Shown here piece by piece: positions 18,446 through 26,922 of a DNA stretch of 64,000 nucleotides. The notes beneath the pieces were generated by a model. That model was not told where the DNA came from. It did no database searches and saw nothing but the letters and a program-made list of their open reading frames with translations. Every line of letters begins with the position of its first letter. The stretch's first letter is position 1. Location of the stretch: contig JAFGEF010000041.1 of NCBI GenBank assembly GCA_016931715.1, positions 1 through 64,000 of the forward strand, given 5' to 3'. The DNA comes from Sedimentisphaerales bacterium (GTDB lineage: Bacteria > Planctomycetota > Phycisphaerae > Sedimentisphaerales > Anaerobacaceae). Made by a program: the position numbers and the translations under genes.

Positions 18446-19585
18446 ATGAAAAAATTAGACAGATATATTGCTAAAAATTTCCTCGTCGGATATGCAATAG
18501 CTTTCTTTGTATTAATAGGTATGCGGATAATTATCGATTTATTCGTAAATCTCGATGAATTTACTGAAAAAATCAGCGATGATTATACTACAAGAGATGC
18601 TGTAAAATATATTATTAATTTTTATCTTCTAAACAGCCTGCTTTATTTTCGTGACTTTGCGGGAATGATAACGGTCGTCGCGGCATCGTTTTCATTTGGC
18701 AAAATGATTCGCTCAAACGAACTTATTGCCATAATGGCTTCTGGTATCAGTCTGAAAAGAACAATCTGGCCTGTCATTTTACTCGCGCTGATTTTAACCG
18801 GCGCACTGGTCATTAACCAGGAATTAGTCATACCATCTCTGGCTGACAAGCTCGTACGAAGCCATGATGATATACCCGGACAGGAATCTTATAATGTAAG
18901 GTTTATTATAGATGGAAACGGCTCTCTGATTTTTTCTCAAAGATTCGATGTCAAAACAGCAACTCTTTATAACCCGACTATTCTGCGCCGAATCCCAGCT
19001 TCCAAACCCGGCATATGGGAAGTGACCGCGCGTATTGACGCAGGAAAGGCAGTAATAGATAAAGAAACGGGAAACTGGGAACTGTACACAAAAGATCCTA
19101 ACTCAAACGAATGGAAACACTATGGCAGAATTATCGAGCGAGACCCGGAAAAACCGATTAGCTATGAACCTTCTTATCTCAGCGACATAACTGCCAAAGA
19201 TATTCCCATCAGATCTCAATCAGAAAATAAAACGCTGATGTCTTTGCGTCAGTTGACAGCGCTTGCGTCACAGAGAACAAAAATCCGCGATATGGCGCAG
19301 CTTTACAGCCAGAAGCATTTCCGCATTACCGAGCCGCTCATAAGCCTGGTAATGCTCCTGATAAGTCTTCCTATACTGGTTTGCCGGGATCCGAAGACAA
19401 TGAAATCCGCCGTAATGGTCAGCTTTGCTATTACTTCGCTGTGCTTCGTTCTAACTTTCATCTGTAAAATGCTCGCTACCGAGCAGGTCGTTTTCAACAA
19501 AGTTATCCCGGAATTTTGGGCGTGGCTGCCTGTTTTCATATTCCTGCCTGTATCTTTCATCGCGTTGGATTCGATGAAAACGTAA
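18446..19585 (+). CDS. LptF/LptG-family permease
   Basis: A 379-residue YjgP/YjgQ permease of normal length. N-terminal helices (LDRYIAKNFLVGYAIAFFVLIGMRIIIDLF) contain the family's Y-x-x-x-x-F start, the IMASGISLKRTIWPVILLAL segment is the conserved cytoplasmic coupling region that meets LptB, and three C-terminal helices end the chain (PVFIFLPVSFIAL). With the larger paralogue upstream it should make the transmembrane heterodimer of the LPS transporter. Only weak ribosome-site bases precede the ATG, which may reflect coupling to the upstream gene. Confidence 0.87.
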   Translation: MKKLDRYIAKNFLVGYAIAFFVLIGMRIIIDLFVNLDEFTEKISDDYTTRDAVKYIINFYLLNSLLYFRDFAGMITVVAASFSFGKMIRSNELIAIMASGISLKRTIWPVILLALILTGALVINQELVIPSLADKLVRSHDDIPGQESYNVRFIIDGNGSLIFSQRFDVKTATLYNPTILRRIPASKPGIWEVTARIDAGKAVIDKETGNWELYTKDPNSNEWKHYGRIIERDPEKPISYEPSYLSDITAKDIPIRSQSENKTLMSLRQLTALASQRTKIRDMAQLYSQKHFRITEPLISLVMLLISLPILVCRDPKTMKSAVMVSFAITSLCFVLTFICKMLATEQVVFNKVIPEFWAWLPVFIFLPVSFIALDSMKT

Positions 19586-19611
19586 AACAATTTTTCGAAA
19601 GTTAAAAAAAC

Positions 19612-19640
19612 TTGACGAACAGATTTATTAATCATACACT
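19612..19640 (+). promoter_or_regulatory. sigma-70-type promoter for argB-argD-argF
   Basis: TTGACG (19612-19617), a 17-bp spacer, and TACACT (19635-19640), followed about 40 bases later by the argB GTG start with AAGGAG upstream. The -35 box matches at five of six positions and the -10 at four of six. Confidence 0.55.
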
Positions 19641-19679
19641 CGAGAGTTTGTTTCGTTATTTTTTTAAGGAGTTACAATA

Positions 19680-20558
19680 GTGGAAGAAGCTATTGCAAAA
19701 GCTGGTGCTTTAATAGAAGCGATGGCGTATATCCGAAAGTTTCTCGGACGAATAGTAGTAGTCAAACTTGGCGGCAGTATCCTGGACGATATATCTCTTC
19801 AGAAAGAACTGCTTGCCGACGTTGCGTTTATGTCAACAGTAGGTATAAGGCCGATTATTGTTCACGGCGGCGGAAAAGCCATCACGCGCGCAATGAACGA
19901 AGCAGGACTGGAAGCAACCTGGGTTCAGGGCAGAAGATATACCGATGAGCGCACCCTGACTATCGCAGAACATGTGCTTGTAAAAAATGTCAATGAACCC
20001 ATTTGCCGGATGCTCGAAGAACTGGGATGCGAAACCATGGCTTTACATTCGCTTAGCAGCTGCGTTCTGTTCGCTGAACCGCTGCGACTGGACGGGCCTG
20101 ACGGCAGAAAGCTTGACCTTGGTCTGGTTGGAAAAGTTACGAATATAAACAGTCAGCTATTGATAAAACTTTGCGCCGATGGAACGATTCCTGTAATTGC
20201 TTCTGTAGCAAAAGACAAAATCGGCGGTAAGCTGAATGTCAACGCGGATACCGCGGCAGGTAAAGTCGCCGCTGACGTAAAGGCGGAAAAACTTGTTGTC
20301 GTAAGCGATACGCATGGTATAAGAAGGGATATCAACGATCCGGATAGCTGGATTTCCAGTCTGGATGAGAAACAAATAAAGGAAATGATAGATGCCGGAA
20401 TTATTACCGATGCGATGTTCCCGAAGGTAGAAGCCTGCCTGATTGCCCTCGAAGCGGGAGTCAACAAGGCTCATATCATCGACGGCAGAATCCCGCATTC
20501 GCTATTGCTGGAAATTTACACTGACAAAGGCATTGGAACACAGATTATTAAACACTAA
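19680..20558 (+). CDS. argB: acetylglutamate kinase
   Basis: A 292-residue amino-acid kinase that phosphorylates N-acetylglutamate, the second step of arginine synthesis. Visible are VVKLGGS (about residue 28, phosphate loop), IIVHGGGKAI (about 60), the LGLVGKV segment, GGKLNVNADTAAG (nucleotide/substrate region) and MFPKVEACLIALEAGVNKAHIIDGR near the C-terminus. The start is GTG with AAGGAG eight bases upstream. The N-terminal helix before the core (EEAIAKAGALIEAMAYIRKF) is the extension found in hexameric arginine-inhibited kinases, so feedback control by arginine is plausible. It heads an argB-argD-argF run. Confidence 0.95.
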   Translation: MEEAIAKAGALIEAMAYIRKFLGRIVVVKLGGSILDDISLQKELLADVAFMSTVGIRPIIVHGGGKAITRAMNEAGLEATWVQGRRYTDERTLTIAEHVLVKNVNEPICRMLEELGCETMALHSLSSCVLFAEPLRLDGPDGRKLDLGLVGKVTNINSQLLIKLCADGTIPVIASVAKDKIGGKLNVNADTAAGKVAADVKAEKLVVVSDTHGIRRDINDPDSWISSLDEKQIKEMIDAGIITDAMFPKVEACLIALEAGVNKAHIIDGRIPHSLLLEIYTDKGIGTQIIKH

Positions 20559-20580
20559 GGAAAGTATAGGAACAATAAAA

Positions 20581-21759
20581 ATGACTAAAGAAGAAACAAT
20601 AGAACTATTTAATAAATACGTTATTGCAAATTACGGCCGTTTGCCGCGTGTTATTGTCAAGGGTGAGGGATGTTACCTTTACGATTCGGACGGCAACAAA
20701 ATTCTCGATATGTTCCCCGGCTGGGCAGTCAGCGCTATCGGTCATTGTCATCCGAAAGTCGTTGAAGCAATACGAAAACAGGCCGGAGAGCTTTTGCATA
20801 TTGATAACACGTTTTATTCAGAGCCACAGGGCAAACTGGCGAAAATGCTCAGCGAAAGAGCTTTTGGCGGGAAAAGCTTTTTCTGCAACAGCGGCGCTGA
20901 AGCCAATGAGGCCGCACTGAAATTGGCACGTTTGCATACATCTTCGGAAAAATACAAATTCATCACGACTGAAGGAAGTTTCCACGGACGTACATTTGCA
21001 ACTTTAACTGCTACGGCACAGCCCAGGCATCATGAAGGTTTGCTGCCTCTGCTGCCCGGATTTGTCTATGTGCCTTTCAACAATATCGCTGCAATGGAAG
21101 CAGCTTTTGATGATGAAGTCGCCGCGGTCATGGTCGAGCCTATACAGGGCGAAGGCGGAATAAATATTCCGGACCCAAATTATCTAAAAGAAATACGCAG
21201 ACTATGCGATGACCATGGTGCGCTTCTGATTTGTGATGAAGTTACTACCGGCTTGGGCAGAACAGGCAAGTGGTTCGCGTATCAGCATTTCGATGTCGAG
21301 CCGGACATGATTACAATGGCGAAAGCACTTGGCGGCGGCGTTTCCATCGGTGCTATGATGGCAAAAAGCGAAGTCGCAGCGACGCTTGTTCCGGGCAAGC
21401 ACGCCTCCACTTTCGGCGGAAATGCCCTGGTTTGTGCCGCAGCAATAGCGGTCATTGAAGCTATCGAGGAAGAAAACCTGATCGAAAACGCCAACCAGCT
21501 TGGCAAATATACTATGCAAAAACTGGCAGAATTAAAAAAGAAACATTTTATCATCGACAGCATACGCGGCGTCGGGCTGATGATTGGCATTCAGTTGAAC
21601 AGTCCCGGTCAGCCGATTGTTAATAAATGTCTTGAAAGAGGCCTGCGAGTGAACTGTACTCAGGGGACAGTCCTTCGGCTGATGATGCCAATGATTGTTA
21701 CAAAAGAACAGGTCGATCAGGCAATTGATATTATGGATAGTGTTTTCAGTGAGGGTTAA
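20581..21759 (+). CDS. argD: acetylornithine aminotransferase
   Basis: A 392-residue class-III PLP aminotransferase from the ATG at 20581; an open frame extends 138 bases upstream into argB, but only this ATG has a ribosome site (GGAAAG/AGGA) and gives the family N-terminus. Motifs are FCNSGAEANEAALKLAR (PLP phosphate region), SFHGRTFATL, EPIQGEGGI, LLICDEVTTGLGRTG, and MAKALGGGVSIGAM with the PLP-binding lysine. It converts N-acetylglutamate semialdehyde to N-acetylornithine. It lies 22 bp after argB and two bases before argF, so the three genes are surely one operon. Confidence 0.95.
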   Translation: MTKEETIELFNKYVIANYGRLPRVIVKGEGCYLYDSDGNKILDMFPGWAVSAIGHCHPKVVEAIRKQAGELLHIDNTFYSEPQGKLAKMLSERAFGGKSFFCNSGAEANEAALKLARLHTSSEKYKFITTEGSFHGRTFATLTATAQPRHHEGLLPLLPGFVYVPFNNIAAMEAAFDDEVAAVMVEPIQGEGGINIPDPNYLKEIRRLCDDHGALLICDEVTTGLGRTGKWFAYQHFDVEPDMITMAKALGGGVSIGAMMAKSEVAATLVPGKHASTFGGNALVCAAAIAVIEAIEEENLIENANQLGKYTMQKLAELKKKHFIIDSIRGVGLMIGIQLNSPGQPIVNKCLERGLRVNCTQGTVLRLMMPMIVTKEQVDQAIDIMDSVFSEG

Positions 21760-21761
21760 AA

Positions 21762-22685
21762 ATGAAAGATTTTTTGTCTATTCACGATTGTCCGACAGAA
21801 TTTCTCAAAGAACTTTTGCGAATCAGTGTCAGGCTTAAAAGATTTTACAGGTACGGCAGCAGCGAGAATTCGCTGGCAGGAAAAACGCTGGCAATGCTCT
21901 TCGAGAAGCCGAGCCTGAGAACACGAATCAGCTTTCAGGTCGCAATGACAGACCTTGGCGGCCATGTCATTTATGTAAAGCCGGAGGATATTGGCGGCAT
22001 AGGAAAACGGGAGCCGGTGAAAGACATCGCGCGTGTTCTAAGCAGATATGTTGATGGGATAATGGCACGAACTTTCGAGCACAGCACTGTCACTGAGCTG
22101 GCTAAATATGCGACTGTACCCGTTATCAACGCATTAACAGACTGGTCGCACCCATGCCAGGCAATGGCTGATGTGCTGACAATCGAGGAACATTTCGATG
22201 ACACTAAGGGCTTGAAAATAGCCTTTATTGGTGACGGAAACAATGTCGCAAGGTCACTTGCATTCGCATGCGCTAAGTTTGGTATGAAATTAACTATCGC
22301 ATCTCCTTCCGGGTACGAGCTTGATAAGGAAAGCATCGAGCAGGCGAATCATGTTTTAGCCGGCTGCGCTTGTCAAATAAGCGATCCCGTCGAGGCTGTT
22401 AAAGACGCTAATATCATTTATACCGATACATGGGTGAGCATGGGACAGGAGAATGAAAAGCAGAAACGCATTGCAGATTTCAAAGGCTACCAGGTGGATG
22501 AAAAACTGGTAAAAGCGGCGCCGCAGAGCGTAAAGATTATGCACTGCCTGCCTGCTTATCGCGGCTTTGAAATTTCAGATGAGGTCGTGGAATCTCCGAA
22601 TTCAATTATCTTCGACCAGGCTGAAAATCGCCTCCACTTCCAGAGAGCTTTGCTGAAAAAATTAATGAGCCAGATTGAAATATAA
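21762..22685 (+). CDS. argF: ornithine carbamoyltransferase
   Basis: A 307-residue carbamoyltransferase, catalysing ornithine + carbamoyl phosphate to citrulline. Signatures are FEKPSLRTRISFQVAM (carbamoyl-phosphate loop S-x-R-T-R), the HPCQAMAD motif, DTWVSMGQE (ornithine-binding SMG loop) and HCLPAYRGFEIS near the end. Its DxxSMGxE and HCLP motifs identify ornithine rather than aspartate as the substrate; the YVKPEDIG loop follows the first motif. It follows argD almost without a gap and a rho-independent terminator ends the operon. Confidence 0.95.
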   Translation: MKDFLSIHDCPTEFLKELLRISVRLKRFYRYGSSENSLAGKTLAMLFEKPSLRTRISFQVAMTDLGGHVIYVKPEDIGGIGKREPVKDIARVLSRYVDGIMARTFEHSTVTELAKYATVPVINALTDWSHPCQAMADVLTIEEHFDDTKGLKIAFIGDGNNVARSLAFACAKFGMKLTIASPSGYELDKESIEQANHVLAGCACQISDPVEAVKDANIIYTDTWVSMGQENEKQKRIADFKGYQVDEKLVKAAPQSVKIMHCLPAYRGFEISDEVVESPNSIIFDQAENRLHFQRALLKKLMSQIEI

Positions 22686-22715
22686 CAACGAAAAGAAATG
22701 TTTGCTTCAAAAAAT

Positions 22716-22748
22716 AAAGCCCGCCGGATATTTTGACGGGCTTTTTCG
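22716..22748 (+). terminator. rho-independent terminator of the arg operon
   Basis: AAAGCCCG / CGGGCTTT stem (22716-22723 with 22737-22744) around a 13-base loop, followed by T residues. It lies about 30 bp after the argF stop. Confidence 0.85.
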
Positions 22749-22766
22749 ATGCTTTTATAATATTGT

Positions 22767-23495
22767 TTATTGATTAATGCATGTACCGCTGTTTATACAT
22801 GTACCATCACAATTACTTCTCTGTCCATTTCCACCTTGTCTGTTTCGGCCATGTCCGTAACCTCCCTGTCCTTTGCCGCCTTGACCGTTACGTGCTTGTC
22901 TTTGTATGCCGCCATTAACACATGTTTGTTGAGATTCAGGAACATAGTTTTCTATGTTATGCTGAAAAGCTGCCAGATGATTTTCAGATCCTGCAAGCAG
23001 ATTTTCGAATACACGTTTTACATTTCTTGTAGTAGTCTGCTCTAACTTTTCCGTCAAATCCGCAATATCCAGTTCCTCGATTGTCACTCCGACACCGAAA
23101 GCTTCTGTAATTGACTCTGAACCTGTATTTGTTAATTCATTATAAAGATTGGCAAATTCCTGGTCAGTGAATTCTCCAATATCTTTTCCCTCAACAGGGT
23201 CTTCAAGATTATAGAGATTGATCAGTCTTTTTATTGCATCCATATGGCGCTGTTCTGATTCGCTTATGTTTGCAAATATTACTGCGTCCCATTTTTCGTA
23301 TAATGTAAGATATACGTCACGCGCAAGTTTTTCTTCCTGTGCCATATACAATAGATTAATGACTTCGGTATCTGTTGGTTGTACTGCTGCGAGACCGGCG
23401 CCTGCGCGTCTCTGGCGATTCATCCCGGCTGTTGTCACGCTGGTAAGCCCGACAAATAATACACACGCGACTAATAATAATGTTCTAATCTTCAT
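22767..23495 (-). CDS. DUF2202 ferritin-like exported protein
   Basis: A 242-residue protein with a signal peptide (MKIRTLLLVACVLFVGLTSVTTAG). The core matches the DUF2202 ferritin-like family: NLLYMAQEEKLARDVYLTLYEKW, then NISESEQRHMDAIKRLI, and a third helix with NHLAAFQHN. The E-E-K, E-x-x-H and late E/H residues could form a metal site. After about residue 195 the chain is a Gly/Gln/Arg/Asn-rich tail (NGQGGKGQGGYGHGRNRQGG) ending with cysteines. AGGAGA precedes the ATG. It is divergent from the ECF sigma operon at 23676, whose last protein carries a similar Gly/Arg/Asn-rich linker, so both may answer the same signal, perhaps a metal. The role is unknown. Confidence 0.85.
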   Translation of the reverse strand: MKIRTLLLVACVLFVGLTSVTTAGMNRQRRAGAGLAAVQPTDTEVINLLYMAQEEKLARDVYLTLYEKWDAVIFANISESEQRHMDAIKRLINLYNLEDPVEGKDIGEFTDQEFANLYNELTNTGSESITEAFGVGVTIEELDIADLTEKLEQTTTRNVKRVFENLLAGSENHLAAFQHNIENYVPESQQTCVNGGIQRQARNGQGGKGQGGYGHGRNRQGGNGQRSNCDGTCINSGTCINQ

Positions 23496-23675
23496 TTTCT
23501 TTCTCCTAAAATAAGGTTTTCAATTTTCTGAGTCAACCATTTACGTTTTTGGTTGCTTCTTTAACTATTAAACGAATCGCGAAAATAAAACCTGCGGTAT
23601 TTTTAAAAAATATTTACGAACATAAAAAAAATGCTATTGTATTGATAACATGAAAAACAGCATAATTGAGCTTTT

Positions 23676-24227
23676 ATGAATGATAAAGATTCGATAAATG
23701 AGTTAAATTTAATGAAGCGCATCGCTTCAGGTGAAATTGATGCGTTTTCTGAAATCGTAAAAAAATATCAGGATAAGATTCTTTCACTTGCATACAGGTT
23801 TCTTAATGACTGGTCCAAGGCAGAAGATATTACCCAGGAGGCATTTCTTCGGATTTATAAATCAGCCGGGACCTATACACCTCAGGCAAGATTTTCAACA
23901 TGGCTCTATCGAATAGTTGTAAATCTTTGCATGGATGAGCAGCGTAAACAATCTAAAGCTCCGATATCTATTGAAGAAATAACTAATTGTAAAGCGGCTG
24001 ATCCAGAATCGAATTCTCTCGAACGTAAGGAAACTGTTGAATTGGTAAAAAAAGCTATAAATGAACTGCCTGAAAGACAAAGATTGGCGGTAATTCTGCA
24101 TCGGTATGAAAATCTCAGTTATGACCAGATATGTGAAGTTACCCAATGGTCAAAATCGGCCGTAGAATCGCTTTTAGTTCGGGCTTATGCAAATCTTAGA
24201 GAAAAATTAAAAAAAATTGAAAAATAA
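23676..24227 (+). CDS. ECF RNA polymerase sigma factor
   Basis: A 183-residue extracytoplasmic-function sigma factor. Region 2 (about 15-85) includes DAFSEIVKKYQDKILSLAYRFLNDWSKAEDITQEAFLRIYKSAGTYTPQARFSTWLYRIVVNLCMDEQRK with the conserved D-x-x-Q-E and F-x-x-W-L-x-x-I-x-x-N. Region 4 (about 125-180) has LPERQRLAVILHRYENLSYDQICEVTQWSKSAVESLLVRAYANLREKL. The next gene is a zinc-finger anti-sigma and the third a CpxP/Spy-like sensor, an arrangement like metal-responsive Cnr-type systems. No clear ribosome site is seen before the ATG. Confidence 0.92.
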   Translation: MNDKDSINELNLMKRIASGEIDAFSEIVKKYQDKILSLAYRFLNDWSKAEDITQEAFLRIYKSAGTYTPQARFSTWLYRIVVNLCMDEQRKQSKAPISIEEITNCKAADPESNSLERKETVELVKKAINELPERQRLAVILHRYENLSYDQICEVTQWSKSAVESLLVRAYANLREKLKKIEK

Positions 24228-24285
24228 TATAAAATAGACCGCAGGTATTTATAGTGATATAACGTTTAAATAATGAGTGAATACT

Positions 24286-24756
24286 ATGAAATGCTTAAAT
24301 GACATTGAAATAATGGAGTTTATCTCTGATAAACTGGATGCTGAACGCAAGGTTCATGTGCAGGAACACTTAGTAGCCTGCAAACAATGTTCCGAGCGTG
24401 TTCAGGAATCTTCCATGCTTTGGGATACGCTTGGAAAGTGGGATGTAAATACAACGGCGCACAATATTGCAGATAGGGTATTGGCATCGGCACAAGAATC
24501 TTTACAGGTTCGTAAACATCCGAAGCTTTTTATAAAACGTGATTTCTTAATTGATGTTTTGAAAATCGCGGCTTCGATTATTATTGCTATCGGAATCGGC
24601 ACAAAACTCGGGAAAATCAGTACAGGACAAAAACCTTCCGAAGTAGTAAATGCACAAAAAAGGCCGAAATATATCGCTGCTTTAGGTTTGGATTGGGCAG
24701 GCGATTTTACATGGCTTGTGATGGAAGAGGATTCTTCTAATCAGGGAAATCAGTGA
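24286..24756 (+). CDS. anti-sigma factor with zinc-finger domain
   Basis: A 156-residue protein, with the ATG at 24286 preferred over an in-frame GTG nine bases earlier. The N-terminus carries the ZAS / zf-HC2 motif H-x3-C-x2-C (HVQEHLVACKQC, about residues 24-35), which holds ECF sigma factors. A membrane helix follows near residue 90 (IAASIIIAIGIGT-like), then a periplasmic tail of about 55 residues. It is an inner-membrane anti-sigma for the sigma factor just upstream. Its stop overlaps the start of the CpxP/Spy-like gene (TGATG). Confidence 0.82.
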   Translation: MKCLNDIEIMEFISDKLDAERKVHVQEHLVACKQCSERVQESSMLWDTLGKWDVNTTAHNIADRVLASAQESLQVRKHPKLFIKRDFLIDVLKIAASIIIAIGIGTKLGKISTGQKPSEVVNAQKRPKYIAALGLDWAGDFTWLVMEEDSSNQGNQ

Positions 24757-25595
24757 TGAGGAAAAAGAAAGAAACAATCTATTTTCTTATCGTCTTGGTT
24801 GCCGGATGTATCTCATTCGTCAATGCACGAGTGGCAACTTTGAATAAGATTAATCAGGCTAAAGAAAATTCTCAATCCTGGTTGAGTGATGAGCCGCTTT
24901 CAGTTACCGAATCTGAAGCTCAATTCAATAATGAGGTTTCCGTGCTGATATCGGAACTCAAAGACAATCAATCCGAGCTTATGGATGCTCTTGAGAATCC
25001 ACAAGCTTTGGATGAGAGTGTTCTGGAGAATGTAGATTCTGTTAATGAAGCGCATGGGAATTTGATACGAAAAGTTGGCCGGCATATAGTCGAGTTACGG
25101 AAAGAGATTGGACAGGAAAACCAGGAAGAACTAATGCAATTATGTGCAGAAGCGATTAGTGCTCCGATGAAGAGACTTGGTGCAAGAAATAATGAGCAGG
25201 GGAGCAGGGGAGCTAACAGATATGGGCGACAGAATCGCGGCACAAGAGGTTCCGGTACAGGATATAATCAACAATTCAGATTCTGGAACAGGCTTACAAA
25301 CAGGCTCAGGCTTACTCCGGAACAGGTCACTCAAATTCAGCAGGCAGATCCGAATTTTGCAACTGAATCGAACCTTCTTTACGAAAATCTTGCAAATGAA
25401 CTACAAAACCTTCTATCTGTTTTTGAAAATCCTCAAAGCAGTGATGAAGAATTATTAGAACAAATCGATAATCTTATTTCATCACATAGCAAAGTGGAGA
25501 GAAAAATAGCGGAGCATGTCCTTGTGTTACGTTCATATTTAACTATCGAACAGCAAAAATGGCTCATTGGCCTTTGCCGCAGATCGCAAAAATAA
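24756..25595 (+). CDS. exported CpxP/Spy-like helical protein with two repeats
   Basis: A 279-residue protein from the ATG that overlaps the preceding stop (TGATG). It has an N-terminal hydrophobic signal/anchor (TIYFLIVLVAGCISFVNA). Two similar helical halves (about 45-135 and 185-275) are joined by a Gly/Arg/Asn-rich linker. The second half starts with LRLTPEQ and later has YLTIEQQKWL, the LTxxQ motifs of the Spy/CpxP/CnrX family, whose members sense metals or bind misfolded proteins in the periplasm. The halves share E..L...L.NPQ..DE..LE.VD..... and an H-containing IAEHVLVLRS/GRHIVELRK helix. Position in a sigma/anti-sigma operon suggests it feeds the signal to the anti-sigma. Confidence 0.68.
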   Translation: MRKKKETIYFLIVLVAGCISFVNARVATLNKINQAKENSQSWLSDEPLSVTESEAQFNNEVSVLISELKDNQSELMDALENPQALDESVLENVDSVNEAHGNLIRKVGRHIVELRKEIGQENQEELMQLCAEAISAPMKRLGARNNEQGSRGANRYGRQNRGTRGSGTGYNQQFRFWNRLTNRLRLTPEQVTQIQQADPNFATESNLLYENLANELQNLLSVFENPQSSDEELLEQIDNLISSHSKVERKIAEHVLVLRSYLTIEQQKWLIGLCRRSQK

Positions 25596-25623
25596 ATATA
25601 TGATCTATTCAATGAAAGTAAAT

Positions 25624-25651
25624 TTGAATATTCGGCAAGATTAGATATAAT
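25624..25651 (+). promoter_or_regulatory. candidate promoter for the 25.7-kb methyltransferase
   Basis: TTGAAT (25624-25629), a 16-bp spacer, and a perfect TATAAT (25646-25651), about 50 bases before the methyltransferase ATG. Confidence 0.5.
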
Positions 25652-25700
25652 CTCCTATCGAAAACAATATTTTTTACGCGTATTTATTTATGAGACAGAT

Positions 25701-26723
25701 ATGCCATATCATAAAATAATAATAGGTGATTCGAGAAATATGCAGGATGCGGCTAATGAATCGGTCCGTCTTGTTATAACTTCTCTTCCCTATTGGCAGT
25801 TAAAAGATTATGGAAACGGCGGGCAGATCGGCTTCGATGACAGTTATGAAGATTATATCAATAACCTTAATCTTGTCTGGAGCCAGTGCCGCAGAGTGCT
25901 GAAAAAAGGATGCCGCTTGTGTGTCAATATCGGCGATCAGTTCGCACGCTCAGTTTATTATGGCAGATATAAAGTCATCCCGATACGTACAGAAATAATA
26001 AAGTTTTGTGAAACTATCGGCTTTGATTATATGGGCGCTGTCATCTGGCAGAAAGTTACGACGTGCAACACAACAGGCGGAGCGACAATAATGGGCTCGT
26101 TCCCTTATCCTCGAAACGGCATTCTGAAAATAGATTACGAATTTATTCTCATCTTCAAAAAACATGGAGAGCCGCCGACAGTCAGCAAACAAATTAAAGA
26201 GCAATCCAAAATGACTATCGAGGAATGGAATGAATTTTTTGCTGGTCATTGGAATATTCCGGGCGAAAAGCAGGATAAGCATTTGGCTATGTTCCCGGAA
26301 GAAGTTCCCAGACGCCTGATAAAGATGTTCAGTTTTGTTGGTGATACTGTGCTTGACCCTTTTCTCGGCAGCGGGACAACTTCTCTTGCAGCTAAAAATC
26401 TTGGCAGAAATTCTATCGGATATGAAATCAATCCTGACTTCCTGCCGATAATAAAAGAAAAACTTGGTATAAACCAAAAACTGATTTTCGAACAAGCAGA
26501 AGTAGAAATTATCAGGCAGGAAAAATCTAATTTGGATTACAAATATCTTATCAGGCAACTGCCGTATATTTTCAAAGATCCGGTCCAATTCGACAAAAAA
26601 GTCGATCCAAGAAAACTCCAGTTCGGATCAAAAATAGATAATAATGGTTCAAAAGATAATAAGTACCATATTGTGAAAGAAGTAATTTCACCTGAAAGAT
26701 TAGTTTTAGATATGGGAGGATGA
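25701..26723 (+). CDS. DNA methyltransferase, N4-cytosine/N6-adenine type, orphan
   Basis: A 340-residue amino-methyltransferase of the motif-IV-first (beta) class. Catalytic motif IV is TSLPYW near residue 30 (normally TSPPYW, as in m4C enzymes; here Leu replaces the first Pro). The target region follows and the S-adenosylmethionine motif I is VLDPFLGSGTTSLAAKNLGRNSIGYEI near residues 215-240. A C-terminal extension of about 80 residues after the core is Lys/Asp-rich with no recognised fold. No restriction endonuclease is next to it, so it may be a solitary methylase or part of a mobile module. The exact base methylated cannot be read from the sequence. Confidence 0.88.
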   Translation: MPYHKIIIGDSRNMQDAANESVRLVITSLPYWQLKDYGNGGQIGFDDSYEDYINNLNLVWSQCRRVLKKGCRLCVNIGDQFARSVYYGRYKVIPIRTEIIKFCETIGFDYMGAVIWQKVTTCNTTGGATIMGSFPYPRNGILKIDYEFILIFKKHGEPPTVSKQIKEQSKMTIEEWNEFFAGHWNIPGEKQDKHLAMFPEEVPRRLIKMFSFVGDTVLDPFLGSGTTSLAAKNLGRNSIGYEINPDFLPIIKEKLGINQKLIFEQAEVEIIRQEKSNLDYKYLIRQLPYIFKDPVQFDKKVDPRKLQFGSKIDNNGSKDNKYHIVKEVISPERLVLDMGG

Positions 26724-26922
26724 GGGTATAATATTCGTTTGTAGAGGCATATAAATTTTCTTTTTTCTTTTTTAGTTCGTCTGCTTTCCTGTTTCTTTTA
26801 TTACACTTCAGTTATTCAAGGTGATTTGCAAAGATTCTTTAACTCTTTGATTTTTAAATTCCCAAATCTGCAAGGTAATTGTACAATAATGCTGTGAGAA
26901 ATAATGAAAGGGATGTTTTATT

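Noticed and set aside
20443-20580. N-terminal extension of argD
   Set aside because: It overlaps argB and has no ribosome site; the ATG at 20581 gives the family start.
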